Source of the DNA: Pseudomonas proteolytica
Lineage (GTDB): Bacteria > Pseudomonadota > Gammaproteobacteria > Pseudomonadales > Pseudomonadaceae
Direction of reading: 5' to 3'
DNA: 64,000 nt
NCBI RefSeq assembly: GCF_007858275.1
Contig: NZ_VFEV01000018.1
Span: 1-64,000 of the forward strand
In this document: piece after piece, positions 17,355-26,485 of the stretch
Position numbering within the stretch: position 1 is the first letter of the stretch
How the letters are laid out: each line of letters opens with the position of its first letter
Notes under the pieces: model-generated
Told to the model about the DNA's origin: nothing
What the model saw: only the letters and a program-made list of their open reading frames with translations
Database searches by the model: none
Program-made: the position numbers and the translations under genes

Positions 17355-17390
17355 AACCGCAACCGCAACCGCAACCGCAACCGCAACCGC
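17355..17390. repeat. Hexanucleotide tandem repeat, six AACCGC units
   Basis: Six perfect copies of AACCGC directly abut the right arm of palindromic copy 2, 18 bases past the end of a convergent gene. This is a short simple-sequence array; its copy number may vary between strains. Confidence 0.95.
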
Positions 17391-17407
17391 AAGACCAACA
17401 TTACTGA

Positions 17408-18295
17408 TCAGGCAAGGTACTTGCGGAACCAGCCCAACGTGCGTTCCCACGCCAGGTTCGCTGCCGCTTCGTCGTAACGTGGGGTCGAGTCGTTGTGGAA
17501 GCCGTGGTTGGCGCCCTTGTAGATATACGCTTCATAGGTCGTGCCGGCGGCCTTCAAGGCGCTTTCATAGGCCGGCCAGCCTTCGTTGATTCGTGTGTCC
17601 AGCTCGCCAAAATGCAACATGATCGGCGCCTTGATCTTCGGCACGTCCTTGGCGTCGGGTTGGCGTCCGTAGAACGACACCGCCGCGCCCAGTTCCGGGT
17701 AGGCCACCGCCGCTGCATTGGTCACGCCACCGCCGTAGCAGAAGCCGGTGATTCCCACTTTGCCGGTGCTGGCGTCGTGGTGCATCAGCCATTCGATGGC
17801 GGCGAAGAAATCATTCATCAGCTTGGTCGGGTCGACGGTCTGTTGCAGTGCCACGCCTTTTTCGTCATTGCCGGGGTAACCGCCCACCGAGCTGAGGCCA
17901 TCGGGGGCCAGGGCCATGAACCCGGCTTTGGCCAGGCGTCGGGCCACGTCTTCGATGTAGGGGTTGAGCCCGCGGTTTTCATGGACCACCACCACCGCCG
18001 GGCATTTGCCCTCGACCTTGGCCGGGCGTACCAGGTACCCACGCACTTGGCCGGTGCCCTTGGGCGAAGGGTAGGTGATGTAGTCGGCCACGATGTCCGG
18101 GTCGGTGAACTTCACCTGCTCGGCCAGGGCGTAGTTGGGGCTCAGGGACGCCAGCAACGCCGATGCGGTCAGCCCGCCAAAGGTGAACAGGGCCGCGCGG
18201 TCGAGAAACTCGCGGCGGTTGATCTTGCCGTGGGCGTAGCCGTCGTAGAGTTCCAGCAGTTCAGGGGCGAAGTCTTTGGCGGTCAGGCGAGGCAT
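17408..18295 (-). CDS. Dienelactone hydrolase family protein, probably exported by Tat
   Basis: 295 residues. After [16 protein letters not shown] (a twin-arginine-like signal, residues about 25-58 ending near YALAEQ) comes an alpha/beta-hydrolase of the dienelactone hydrolase family. The nucleophile cysteine sits in GFCYGGG, and the acid and histidine are near GELDTR and GANHGFHND. YghX-like proteins share this layout. The substrate is unknown. It is convergent with ampR across copy 2 of the palindromic repeat. Confidence 0.85.
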   Translation of the reverse strand: MPRLTAKDFAPELLELYDGYAHGKINRREFLDRAALFTFGGLTASALLASLSPNYALAEQVKFTDPDIVADYITYPSPKGTGQVRGYLVRPAKVEGKCPAVVVVHENRGLNPYIEDVARRLAKAGFMALAPDGLSSVGGYPGNDEKGVALQQTVDPTKLMNDFFAAIEWLMHHDASTGKVGITGFCYGGGVTNAAAVAYPELGAAVSFYGRQPDAKDVPKIKAPIMLHFGELDTRINEGWPAYESALKAAGTTYEAYIYKGANHGFHNDSTPRYDEAAANLAWERTLGWFRKYLA

Positions 18296-18340
18296 CGGCA
18301 GGCTCCTATAGCGGCGTGTGGCGTTGAATGTAGACCATTG

Positions 18341-18835
18341 TCAGGCCTGCCGGCCATGGGCGGTGTCCGCCAGGCGCCCGGTATCGACCCGCACGAAGAT
18401 CGAATCGCCAATCGCCGTCAGCACACCATCGGCGTACACCTCGCACACCACGCGGCTTTTGCGCCCGACCTCACCCTCGACCCTGGCGCGCAAGGCCAGT
18501 GGCACACCCATTGGGGTCGGCTTGATAAATTTGATGCCCAGGTTGCCAGTCACGCAGTCGATGCGCGGCAACTCGCCCGGTTCGCGCTGTTCGGCACGGT
18601 AGTGATAGGCCATGGCGGTCCAGTTGGAATGGCAATCCACCAACATGGCGATCAGGCCACCGTAGACCAGGTCCGGCCAGCCGCAGTATTGGGCCTCGGG
18701 CAGGTGCTCGGCGACGATATGGATGCCGTCCTCAGCCCAACGGCTCTTGATGTGCAGCCCATGGGCATTGCGCGGTCCGCAGCCGTAACAGACGCCGTCC
18801 GGCGCGGTGGTGTCTTGCAGGGAAGGGGTGTGCAT
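18341..18835 (-). CDS. PaaI-type hotdog thioesterase
   Basis: 164 residues with the hotdog fold: CYGCGPRNAHGLHIKS at the N-terminus, then PDLVYGGLIAMLVDCHSNW (the catalytic helix region) and FIKPTPMGVPLALRARV. Such proteins hydrolyse acyl-CoA esters. A four-cysteine-rich start (CYGCG) is common in this subfamily. It lies between the hydrolase and an exporter gene, each on the same strand with gaps of about 50 bases. Confidence 0.8.
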   Translation of the reverse strand: MHTPSLQDTTAPDGVCYGCGPRNAHGLHIKSRWAEDGIHIVAEHLPEAQYCGWPDLVYGGLIAMLVDCHSNWTAMAYHYRAEQREPGELPRIDCVTGNLGIKFIKPTPMGVPLALRARVEGEVGRKSRVVCEVYADGVLTAIGDSIFVRVDTGRLADTAHGRQA

Positions 18836-18887
18836 CGTCGATCCTTATTGTTCTTTGGCCAATCCCTGAGCCTAAAGGCGCACGCCC

Positions 18888-19778
18888 CTAACGTGCAAAC
18901 TTCTTCGCCCCGGCCACGCAGGCAATCACCGCGACGGTCACGGCCAGCATGCCCAGGCTTACCTGTTCATGCAGCAGGCTGGCGGCCAGCGCCAGGCCGA
19001 AGAACGGTTGCAGCAACTGTAACTGGCCGACGGCGGCGATACCGCCCTGGGCCAGTCCGCGGTACCAGAACACGAAGCCGATCAACATGCTGAACAACGC
19101 GACGTAGCCCAGGCTGAACCAGGCCGGCAGGCTGATCCCGACGAAGGAGGAGGGCGCCAGGAGTAACGTCAGCGGCGCCACCACCGGCAGCGCCACCACC
19201 AGCGCCCAACAGATCACCTGCCAACCGCCGAGGGTGCGCGACAGCTTGCCTCCTTCGGCGTAACCCAGCCCGCAGGCCAGCACAGCCAACAGCATCAGCA
19301 GGTCGGCGATGGGCGCGGCGTTCAAGCCCTGCGCCAGGGCATAACCCATGACCAGCAGGCTGCCGAGGATCGAAAACAACCAGAACACCGGCCGCGGCCG
19401 CTCGCCGCCGCGCAGTACGCCGAACACGGCAGTGGCCAGGGGCAGCAAGCCGATAAACACGATGGAATGGGCGGACGTCACAGACTGCAAGGCCAGCGCG
19501 GTCAGGAGCGGGAAACCGAGCACCACGCCGAGGGCGACAATCAGCAACGGTGCCCATTGCTCGCGCGTCGGCCGCCTGGCCTTGAGCAGCCACAGCAGGC
19601 ACAGGCCCGCCATGGCGGCGAGAGTGGCCCTGGCCACGGTGAGAAACACCGGGTCGAACTCCAGCACCGCGACCCGCGTGGCCGGTAGCGAGCCGCTGAA
19701 TATCAGCACGCCAAGCAAGCCATTGATCCAGCCGCTGCGGCTGTGTTGGGCAGTGATAATCCGGGAAGTCTGTTCCAT
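18888..19778 (-). CDS. EamA/DMT-family exporter
   Basis: 296 residues with ten predicted helices in two EamA repeats, beginning after MEQTSRIITAQHS. DMT exporters of this size move amino acids or small metabolites out of the cell. The divergent MocR-type regulator next to it is the common partner of such exporters, suggesting control by an amino-acid or vitamin B6-related signal. The start was placed at MEQTS; the frame is open further upstream. Confidence 0.85.
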   Translation of the reverse strand: MEQTSRIITAQHSRSGWINGLLGVLIFSGSLPATRVAVLEFDPVFLTVARATLAAMAGLCLLWLLKARRPTREQWAPLLIVALGVVLGFPLLTALALQSVTSAHSIVFIGLLPLATAVFGVLRGGERPRPVFWLFSILGSLLVMGYALAQGLNAAPIADLLMLLAVLACGLGYAEGGKLSRTLGGWQVICWALVVALPVVAPLTLLLAPSSFVGISLPAWFSLGYVALFSMLIGFVFWYRGLAQGGIAAVGQLQLLQPFFGLALAASLLHEQVSLGMLAVTVAVIACVAGAKKFAR

Positions 19779-19854
19779 GCAGGGCGTGCTCGATAAGTGA
19801 GGGTTGCGTGACCGGCATCCTAGGACTGAAGATTGGGGCAATCAAAAAATTGTC

Positions 19855-21198
19855 ATGGATACATCGCCCATGCCCCGTGCCCGATACAAAACCTTGGTGG
19901 ACGCCTTTGCCCGGGATATCCGTGCTGGCACCCTGGTGCCCGGCACCCGCCTGCCGACCCACCGTCAATTGGCGGCCAGCCACGGCCTGGCGCTGGTCAC
20001 GGCCAGCCGGGTGTACAGCGAACTGGAGGCCATGGGCCTGGTCAGCGGTGAGACCGGACGCGGTACGTTTGTACGTGAGATCGCCCTGGCGCCGGGCCAG
20101 GGCGTTGGGCAGGTTGCCGTGGCGGCGGGCATGGTTGACCTGAACTTCAATTATCCGTCCTTGCCGGGCCAGGCTGACCTGCTGCGCACTGCGCTCCGCC
20201 AGTTGGCGTTGTCGGGCGATCTGCAAGCGCTGTTGCGCTACCAGCCCCAAGCCGGGCGCTTGCACGAACGGGCGGCGATGGCGCGGCATCTGCTGCACCG
20301 CGGTTTAAGCGTCGCGGCCGAGCAGGTGTTGGTGGTCAGCGGCGCGCAGCATGGGCTGGCGGTCAGCATGATGGCCAAGCTCAAGCCGGGCGATGTGGTG
20401 GCGGTGGACGCACTGACCTATTCGGGGTTCAAGGTGCTGGCCGAGACGCTGCACCTGGAGATCGTCGCGATCCCGGTCACGCCCCGTGGTCCTGATCTTG
20501 CTGTGCTTGAACAGGTCTGTCGGCGACGCCCCGTGCGGGCGCTGTATTGCATGCCGACATTGCACAATCCCCTGGGGTGGGTCCTGGACCTTCAAACGCG
20601 CCAGCAACTGGTGCGCATCGCCCGTGAGCATGGGCTGATTCTATTGGAGGACGCGGCCTACGCCTTCCTCGCCGAACACGCGCCGCCACCGCTGGCGCAG
20701 TTGGCGCCAGAGCGCACGCTGTACATCGGTGGCTTGTCCAAGAGCGTTGCCACGGGCCTGCGCGTCGGGTTCGTGGCGGCGCCACTTGAGTGGGTGCCGG
20801 CCCTGGAGCGCACGATCATGGCCACCGTGTGGAATGCGCCTGGGGTGATGACGGCCATTGCGGCGGGCTGGATCGACGATGGCACGGTGCTGCAACTGGA
20901 AGCGCAAAAGCGCCAGGACGCACAGGCCCGGCAGGCATTGGCGGCCCAGGTGCTGGCGGGGCTGGACTACATTGCCCATCCATCGTCGTATTTTTTATGG
21001 TTGCCGCTGGGGGAAGACGCGCGGGCCGATCAGATCACCATGGCGCTGGCGCGGGAGAATATTTCGGTGTCTGGCGCAGAGCCTTTTGCGGTGTCCGAGC
21101 ATGTGCCCCATGCGATTCGCCTGGCGCTGGGCTCGGTGGACAAAAACGCGCTGCGTGCAGCGTTGCTGAGGGTGCGATGGGTGGTGGCGGGTTATTGA
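19855..21198 (+). CDS. MocR-type regulator (GntR domain fused to aminotransferase fold)
   Basis: 447 residues: GntR winged helix (about 8-75, GTRLPTHRQLAASHGLALVTASRVY), then a class I aminotransferase-like domain with the PLP lysine in GGLSKSVATGLRVGF. MocR/PdxR proteins use PLP as a cofactor to sense amines or amino acids. It is divergent from the EamA exporter with 76 bp between start codons, and likely controls it. The start at MDTSPMPRARY removes a non-conserved extension. Confidence 0.88.
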   Translation: MDTSPMPRARYKTLVDAFARDIRAGTLVPGTRLPTHRQLAASHGLALVTASRVYSELEAMGLVSGETGRGTFVREIALAPGQGVGQVAVAAGMVDLNFNYPSLPGQADLLRTALRQLALSGDLQALLRYQPQAGRLHERAAMARHLLHRGLSVAAEQVLVVSGAQHGLAVSMMAKLKPGDVVAVDALTYSGFKVLAETLHLEIVAIPVTPRGPDLAVLEQVCRRRPVRALYCMPTLHNPLGWVLDLQTRQQLVRIAREHGLILLEDAAYAFLAEHAPPPLAQLAPERTLYIGGLSKSVATGLRVGFVAAPLEWVPALERTIMATVWNAPGVMTAIAAGWIDDGTVLQLEAQKRQDAQARQALAAQVLAGLDYIAHPSSYFLWLPLGEDARADQITMALARENISVSGAEPFAVSEHVPHAIRLALGSVDKNALRAALLRVRWVVAGY

Positions 21199-21220
21199 GA
21201 TTGGCCGAGGGGCGTAAAGC

Positions 21221-21258
21221 CCGTTCGACCCTCGCTCGCCGTGGCGAGGGTCGAACGG
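21221..21258. terminator. 15-bp hairpin between convergent genes
   Basis: CCGTTCGACCCTCGC pairs perfectly with GCGAGGGTCGAACGG around an 8-base loop. It lies between the MocR gene and the toxin gene, which converge. There is no T-run on either strand, so it may be a transcript-stabilising or bidirectional stop structure rather than a classical terminator. Confidence 0.55.
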
Positions 21259-21273
21259 TGCACGGTTCGGCCG

Positions 21274-24200
21274 TTAGGCATTGATCCAGGAGTGTTCAGC
21301 GCCAATCTTGACTTTGAACTGGTGGTACAGCGGCATGTAATGCTCCTTGGCCCTTAGCACCTGTAGGCCGAGCAGGTCGGGTGGGGTAATGCCTTTGCTT
21401 TGGTAGTAATTGCGAGCGTTGGCTTCGATGTTGACAATTGGCCCGGATGAGACGAGCTGCCCGTCAACGAGCTTTGATTCTTTGGTGATGCCATCAAAGC
21501 CCAGGTCGTACATGTCCGGTCGTTTCGATTTGAGGGTGTCATTGAACAGGTTGGGGCCCACCGTATCGAAAATCTTGCGCTCATAGGCAGCGAATTCCGG
21601 GGTGTATTGCACCTGACCATCGGCCCCTCTGGAAACCGTGGGCCGGTTAGCGGCGAAATAGGCCTTGTTCTCGGCAAATCGTTTGTCCATATCGGCGATC
21701 ACCTGGCTAATCACCGGGTTGCCAGGTTGCGTTGCAAAGTTGCTGGTGTTGTAGAACGGTTTGTAGTCCGTAAGGCTATGGGCAACAGGCCGATTAAGGA
21801 GGACGTCATTCGCTCCGGCATTCAATACGGTACTGCCGATATTGGCTTGGATCACATCATCGGTATCGAGATAAATGCCGCCGTATTTGTTCATGATCGG
21901 ATAGCGCGCGACATCCGAGGCCGCCGCCAGGTTTTTGCCTTGTCCTTGGCGAAAGTAGTTGTACATCTCACCATTTTTCAGTTGCTTGAACACCTCATCG
22001 TCATTGAGGTTCATCACGGTCAGGCCAGGGGCTTTGCGCTCCAGGTCAGCTTTTATTTTTTGAAAGATGGCGGGGTTGTCGGCATCCACGTGCAGGATGG
22101 ATTTGTACCCCGGGGCCTTGGCTGCATTGTTGGCCATGTTTTCCACCAGGTTTGGTGGGATATCCTGCCCGGCCCAAAAATAGTGCAGCTGTTGGGGCAG
22201 GGGCTTTATATCTTTGGGGATGGAAACCGTTGTCGGCGCGGCAACATCTACAAACTTGAAGTGATGGGCGTCAGTCTGCTTGGCCTTTTTCAACTCACTG
22301 AACGGCCCCCGCTGCCATTTGCCTTTGCCACTTCTCCAGAAATACGTAGCGCTGTGCGCCTCAATGCCGGTCGAGACGTTGGTGGCTTTCCATGCACCGG
22401 CTGAACTGTCGAAGGTGACGCTATGGTCCACGCCCTTGTAGTTGAGCGAGTAGGGGGAAAGTGGATTATTGGTGACTTTGATGTCGTCTATCGGCACGAC
22501 ATAAGTGCTGTCGCCAAGCTTCCAGGGCGTGGGCGCATTTCCCGCACCGCCGAGCAGACGCTGGCTGCGTGAGGTGGGTTCCCATCCGCCGGCACCCAGG
22601 TCCCGCACGGGGATATCCGGGCCTGCGCCGCCCGCGTGACGGATCACGCGCTGGCCTTCGCTCAAACGCGACTCATACAACTGCCCATCGACTTTTACAT
22701 ATTCCTTGCGGCTGCGGCCCACATAGATATTGCTCTGTGGGCCCTTGAGCTGGAGCTCGTCTAGCGCGATATGTTTGGCTTCATAACCCAATAAGTCGGT
22801 GTTGAGCGATCGCACCTCGCCATTGGCGGCCACCTGATTGGCTTTGAAGTCTTTTAGCGGCGGGCCGAAGGCGCGTTTTTTCAGCGTGTCGTATTGATGC
22901 CAGTTGCCTTGGAACATCACCACCGGGCCCTCAACCGTTTCTTGCCCAACCTTGAACGTGCCGGTGGCCGCCAAACCATGCTCTTGGCTTGCCGCTTGGG
23001 CGCCATCCTGACTGCCGATAGCACGCAGGCTGTTGGGGTCATTTGCCTTGGGGGTATCCACCGCAAATTTTTCCAGGGCTTTGCCGTAGGCCTGTTTTGT
23101 ACGTGGGTCAAAGGCGTACCACTTGTGGGTCGCCTCATCGAATTTAGCCAGGGTTCTGCTTTCAGCGGCGCCATTGAGCGCCTTGTAAGTGCCTTCGGCC
23201 AGGTCGGGTTTTTTGGCCAGTTCAAGCAGATTGATGCTGCGGTAAGAACCGCGCAGGGATTTAACTCCCTTGTGAGCGGTACGCCCCAGGCTCACCACGC
23301 CGCGGGCCAAGTCATCCACACCGCCCAATGGGTTGAGCGCGCCGATTGCCGCCCGGCCAAGGATCTTGCCGGTGTTGGCAACTTTTGAAAGGGTCGAGGC
23401 CCCGACAGCCAGGGCTTTCGCGCCTTTGGCCGCAGCCCCCAGGCCCACGGCGAAACCGAAGATATCAAAGGCCAGGTCGACAATGCCGTTACCGACTTTT
23501 CCGTCGATAAAGTTCTTTATCGCGGAGCGGAACGGGATCAGATTCAACGCCACTTCTTCAAGGATTTTGTACGCCGGTACTTCTGTCTGAAAGGTTGTTG
23601 CGCCTTTGGCGTAGGCCTCGACCGCCGGCAGTTCCATATCGGTGATTATCGCATCGGCAATGTACTGGGTCCTGGGACTACTGAAACTGTTGGGTGCGCT
23701 GTGTGCCGCTGGCTGTTCACCTGTTATTGCGGGCGAAGATTGCCCCGTCGGTGTGACCGTATCAAAGCGTTTACCTTCCGGGGAGAGCACAACGCCGCTG
23801 CGGGGCTGGAACTCCTTGTAGGCCTGGTCTGGCCGTCGAGTCACCGTGCCTTTCAACCGGTCGATGGCGTAGGTCATGACCTTGCCATTGCGTTCGGTCT
23901 TGACCAGCAAAACACCTGGTTCCACACGAATCGGTTGATTGACGCGGTAGTAGCGTATTTCCTTGCGGATGGATATTTTGCCGAACTCCAGGTTCTCCCG
24001 ATCTTCCAGCGGCAGTTTCGAGATAAGCAGCTTTATCTGCGCCGACGTAGTTTTTTTGACGGTGTGGGCGTAATCAGCAAATGTCTTTTTGAAGATTTCC
24101 AGCGGGCGCGGCAGGTCTTTGAGCTTGGGTAAAACCTTGTTGAAGTCGACCGCACTCGAGGATGAGACCCAGGCGGCCGGTCGGCCGTCAGCGGGAATCT

Positions 24201-26268
24201 TGACTTGGTCAAATGTCACAACCTGTACAAAATCCCGGCCAAACTCGCCCCAGTTATCGGCCGAGACTGGCGCGCCAAGCAGTGCGCGGCCATCGATATA
24301 CAGATCCAGTATCGAGTAGGGGCCGGGAAAGAACCTGCTGGATGGCTGCGAGTCGATGCATTTTTTTTCGAACAGTGCCGGGTCCATGTCCGGCAGCGCT
24401 TTCTTCAACTGCTCCAGGGCTATGGCCTTGGTCGTAGGCATCTCTGAGGGGGGCGATTCGGCGGCTTCGCGTAGCTCGCGAACCTGCGCATTGAAGGCCT
24501 CGCGCACGGCATCGACTTCGGCTTTGGTCACGGGGTAACGCATGCCGTTGGCGACTCCCCAGTCTTTGATCGCTTCGTTCTGCGCGGCATATTCAACCTG
24601 GCGCTCTTCATCGGTGATCGGCGCTGTCTCGGCTTCGAGCATGACTTGCGCGTAGGTCATGGTTGCCGTTGCCCCTGGCGCTTTTGCTTCAATGCGCGCG
24701 GTCGCTGTGACGAAGCTGACCCAACTGTGGGTGCCCACCACCACCTGTTTGGGAATGTCCTTGACCAGGAAGGCGGGCGCCCGGTTGGCCAGTAACAAGT
24801 GCGCCTGGACCAGGGCCTTCTCCGGCGACGACGCTCGGTCGACGTCGAGCAGGTGGGCAGCCAATTCCTCGATGATGGTGGCGGGCGACTTGCCGGTATT
24901 GGCCGGCGAGATCAGTCGGTAACCCTGGATCTCGCTGGGCGGTTTACCCGTGCCGCTGTCCAGCTCCACGTTCATCGCCGCCAGGGTCCAGTCGTTGGCA
25001 GTGCCTTTGATGCTGCGCGCCTCGAATGTGGATGCGATGGCGTTCCCCAGTTGCTGGCCCCTGGGCGAATTGATCAAGTTGGCAATCAACAGGCGTGGAT
25101 TGCGCAGCTCTTCAGGGGTGATCGGTCGGTTGTTCAGCAGATAGTCGAGCACGCTCCTGAAGGGCGACAACGAGACATTGCCGAACTTGCCGGCGCTTAT
25201 GTCCGTGCGCAGTTGTGCCTGGCTGTCTTCGTCAAGAGGGGCGGGCCAGGCCAGCGCACCGCCCAGGTTGCCATGGGGGGCAGCCTGGGGGGGCGGGGTG
25301 CCGAGGGCAGTTGCCAGGTTTTCCAGTTGTTGGTGGGTGGTGGGGATATCCCAGCCGTGATCCTGCAGCAATTGCAGCAGGCTGATCTCATTCCAGGTGC
25401 CGCGATTGGCGGGCTGATAGCTGCCGTCGAATGACAGGCTGACGGTCCTGTTCTTCAATTCATCTTCGATTTGCCCGGCACTGTGGGCGCCGTCTTTTAC
25501 GGTGGTCGCCAGGTGACGCAGTTGGTTGCTGGCCTGGCTGCGGTTGTAGACGTCGCCCAGGTAGGCCTTCTGGACCTGGAGCGCGTTGTCGCTGCGCGCT
25601 TGAATCAACGTGCCTGCGGTTGCCGGATCAAGTTGCTTGAACCCTTGGGCCCGGTCTATCTCTTCTGCACGCCGGCGCATGGACGGCCCGGTCAGGTTCT
25701 GCGGCTCATTGTAAAAATTGCCCACGAGCGAATAGGGAACCGGCTGGTCAACGTCGCTTAGCGGGGGGGTGAAGGTGGTATCGCCGTGGCCGGCATCAAT
25801 CACCCGTGCGGCCTGCAGGATTGGCCCGCTGATCGCGGCCCAGTGCCTGTCGTCTTGCCCAAGGGTGTGACGCTTTTGTTCGGGATCAAGATGACGTCGG
25901 CGCGTGAAAGAAATTTCGCCGGTATTCAGATTGAGGGTGATGGAGTCCGGGCTGATGCCTTTTTCGTCCATCCACTGACGCACGTCGGGGGATTTGAAGG
26001 TGTCTCGCAAATGCGCCCACCACTGGCCGAAGGTGGAGTCTGGCGCAATGGTGTTGATGGTGACATTTTTCTCGCGATTGGCGGCCAGGATCAGCGCCGA
26101 GTGGTACTCCATGGCCAATGCGCGATCACCTTCAGCGCGCGCACTTTGGGGCGATTGCGCCGGCGGTGGGGCATCACGCTTGGGTCGAGCGAGCGTCAGC
26201 GCCTGGGCAGGATTGGCTAAGGCGAGCGGGTTGGAGTGTGCGGGGAGGCGATTGGAAACAGTGGTCAT
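21274..26268 (-). CDS. Large putative toxin with TcdA/TcdB-like glycosyltransferase domain
   Basis: 1664 residues. The C-terminal part (about 1350-1610) resembles the clostridial large-toxin glucosyltransferase: LPQQLHYFWAG with W1365, then NLAAASDVAR giving D1452 and R1455, then GGIYLDTDD giving D1468 and D1470. The spacing D, +3 R, +16 D, +18 D equals D270/R273/D286/D288 of TcdB. A central hydrophobic segment (about 925-965) could insert into membranes. The N-terminus is Pro/Ala/Ser rich without a Sec signal. The long N-terminal part has no family I can name with confidence. Codon use looks visibly more AT-rich than neighbours, suggesting transfer. No secretion or immunity gene is adjacent. 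It may glycosylate a eukaryotic target; that is inference. Confidence 0.8.
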   Translation of the reverse strand: MTTVSNRLPAHSNPLALANPAQALTLARPKRDAPPPAQSPQSARAEGDRALAMEYHSALILAANREKNVTINTIAPDSTFGQWWAHLRDTFKSPDVRQWMDEKGISPDSITLNLNTGEISFTRRRHLDPEQKRHTLGQDDRHWAAISGPILQAARVIDAGHGDTTFTPPLSDVDQPVPYSLVGNFYNEPQNLTGPSMRRRAEEIDRAQGFKQLDPATAGTLIQARSDNALQVQKAYLGDVYNRSQASNQLRHLATTVKDGAHSAGQIEDELKNRTVSLSFDGSYQPANRGTWNEISLLQLLQDHGWDIPTTHQQLENLATALGTPPPQAAPHGNLGGALAWPAPLDEDSQAQLRTDISAGKFGNVSLSPFRSVLDYLLNNRPITPEELRNPRLLIANLINSPRGQQLGNAIASTFEARSIKGTANDWTLAAMNVELDSGTGKPPSEIQGYRLISPANTGKSPATIIEELAAHLLDVDRASSPEKALVQAHLLLANRAPAFLVKDIPKQVVVGTHSWVSFVTATARIEAKAPGATATMTYAQVMLEAETAPITDEERQVEYAAQNEAIKDWGVANGMRYPVTKAEVDAVREAFNAQVRELREAAESPPSEMPTTKAIALEQLKKALPDMDPALFEKKCIDSQPSSRFFPGPYSILDLYIDGRALLGAPVSADNWGEFGRDFVQVVTFDQVKIPADGRPAAWVSSSSAVDFNKVLPKLKDLPRPLEIFKKTFADYAHTVKKTTSAQIKLLISKLPLEDRENLEFGKISIRKEIRYYRVNQPIRVEPGVLLVKTERNGKVMTYAIDRLKGTVTRRPDQAYKEFQPRSGVVLSPEGKRFDTVTPTGQSSPAITGEQPAAHSAPNSFSSPRTQYIADAIITDMELPAVEAYAKGATTFQTEVPAYKILEEVALNLIPFRSAIKNFIDGKVGNGIVDLAFDIFGFAVGLGAAAKGAKALAVGASTLSKVANTGKILGRAAIGALNPLGGVDDLARGVVSLGRTAHKGVKSLRGSYRSINLLELAKKPDLAEGTYKALNGAAESRTLAKFDEATHKWYAFDPRTKQAYGKALEKFAVDTPKANDPNSLRAIGSQDGAQAASQEHGLAATGTFKVGQETVEGPVVMFQGNWHQYDTLKKRAFGPPLKDFKANQVAANGEVRSLNTDLLGYEAKHIALDELQLKGPQSNIYVGRSRKEYVKVDGQLYESRLSEGQRVIRHAGGAGPDIPVRDLGAGGWEPTSRSQRLLGGAGNAPTPWKLGDSTYVVPIDDIKVTNNPLSPYSLNYKGVDHSVTFDSSAGAWKATNVSTGIEAHSATYFWRSGKGKWQRGPFSELKKAKQTDAHHFKFVDVAAPTTVSIPKDIKPLPQQLHYFWAGQDIPPNLVENMANNAAKAPGYKSILHVDADNPAIFQKIKADLERKAPGLTVMNLNDDEVFKQLKNGEMYNYFRQGQGKNLAAASDVARYPIMNKYGGIYLDTDDVIQANIGSTVLNAGANDVLLNRPVAHSLTDYKPFYNTSNFATQPGNPVISQVIADMDKRFAENKAYFAANRPTVSRGADGQVQYTPEFAAYERKIFDTVGPNLFNDTLKSKRPDMYDLGFDGITKESKLVDGQLVSSGPIVNIEANARNYYQSKGITPPDLLGLQVLRAKEHYMPLYHQFKVKIGAEHSWINA

Positions 26269-26405
26269 AAGGTCTGCTGCCTGAAGGTACGAGAAGGGGC
26301 TACGGCGGTTGTGGTCTCAACCGTGTGTAGCGATTTCCCGCAGGTTGATTCCCTCGCTCGGCCAACAGACCATTTGCCTTATGTTTCATGGGATTGTTCT
26401 GAAGC

Positions 26406-26453
26406 AAAAAAAACCTGGTTTTCAACCGCTGCAATCGAGCGTTGAAAACCAGG
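26406..26453 (-). terminator. Rho-independent terminator of the TonB receptor gene
   Basis: On the reverse strand CCTGGTTTTCAAC and GTTGAAAACCAGG form a perfect 13-bp stem with a 14-base loop followed by eight T. It lies 33 bases after the receptor stop and isolates it from the toxin gene downstream. Confidence 0.92.
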
Positions 26454-26485
26454 GATCTACGCGACACCTAAACCCTGCGTGTGGC

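Noticed and set aside
17355..17390. Hexamer array as a possible CRISPR array
   Set aside because: Units are 6 bp and contiguous without spacers; no cas genes.
17174..17407. Short open frames with PQPQPQ repeats over palindromic copy 2
   Set aside because: Produced by the AACCGC array and repeat arms; no gene.
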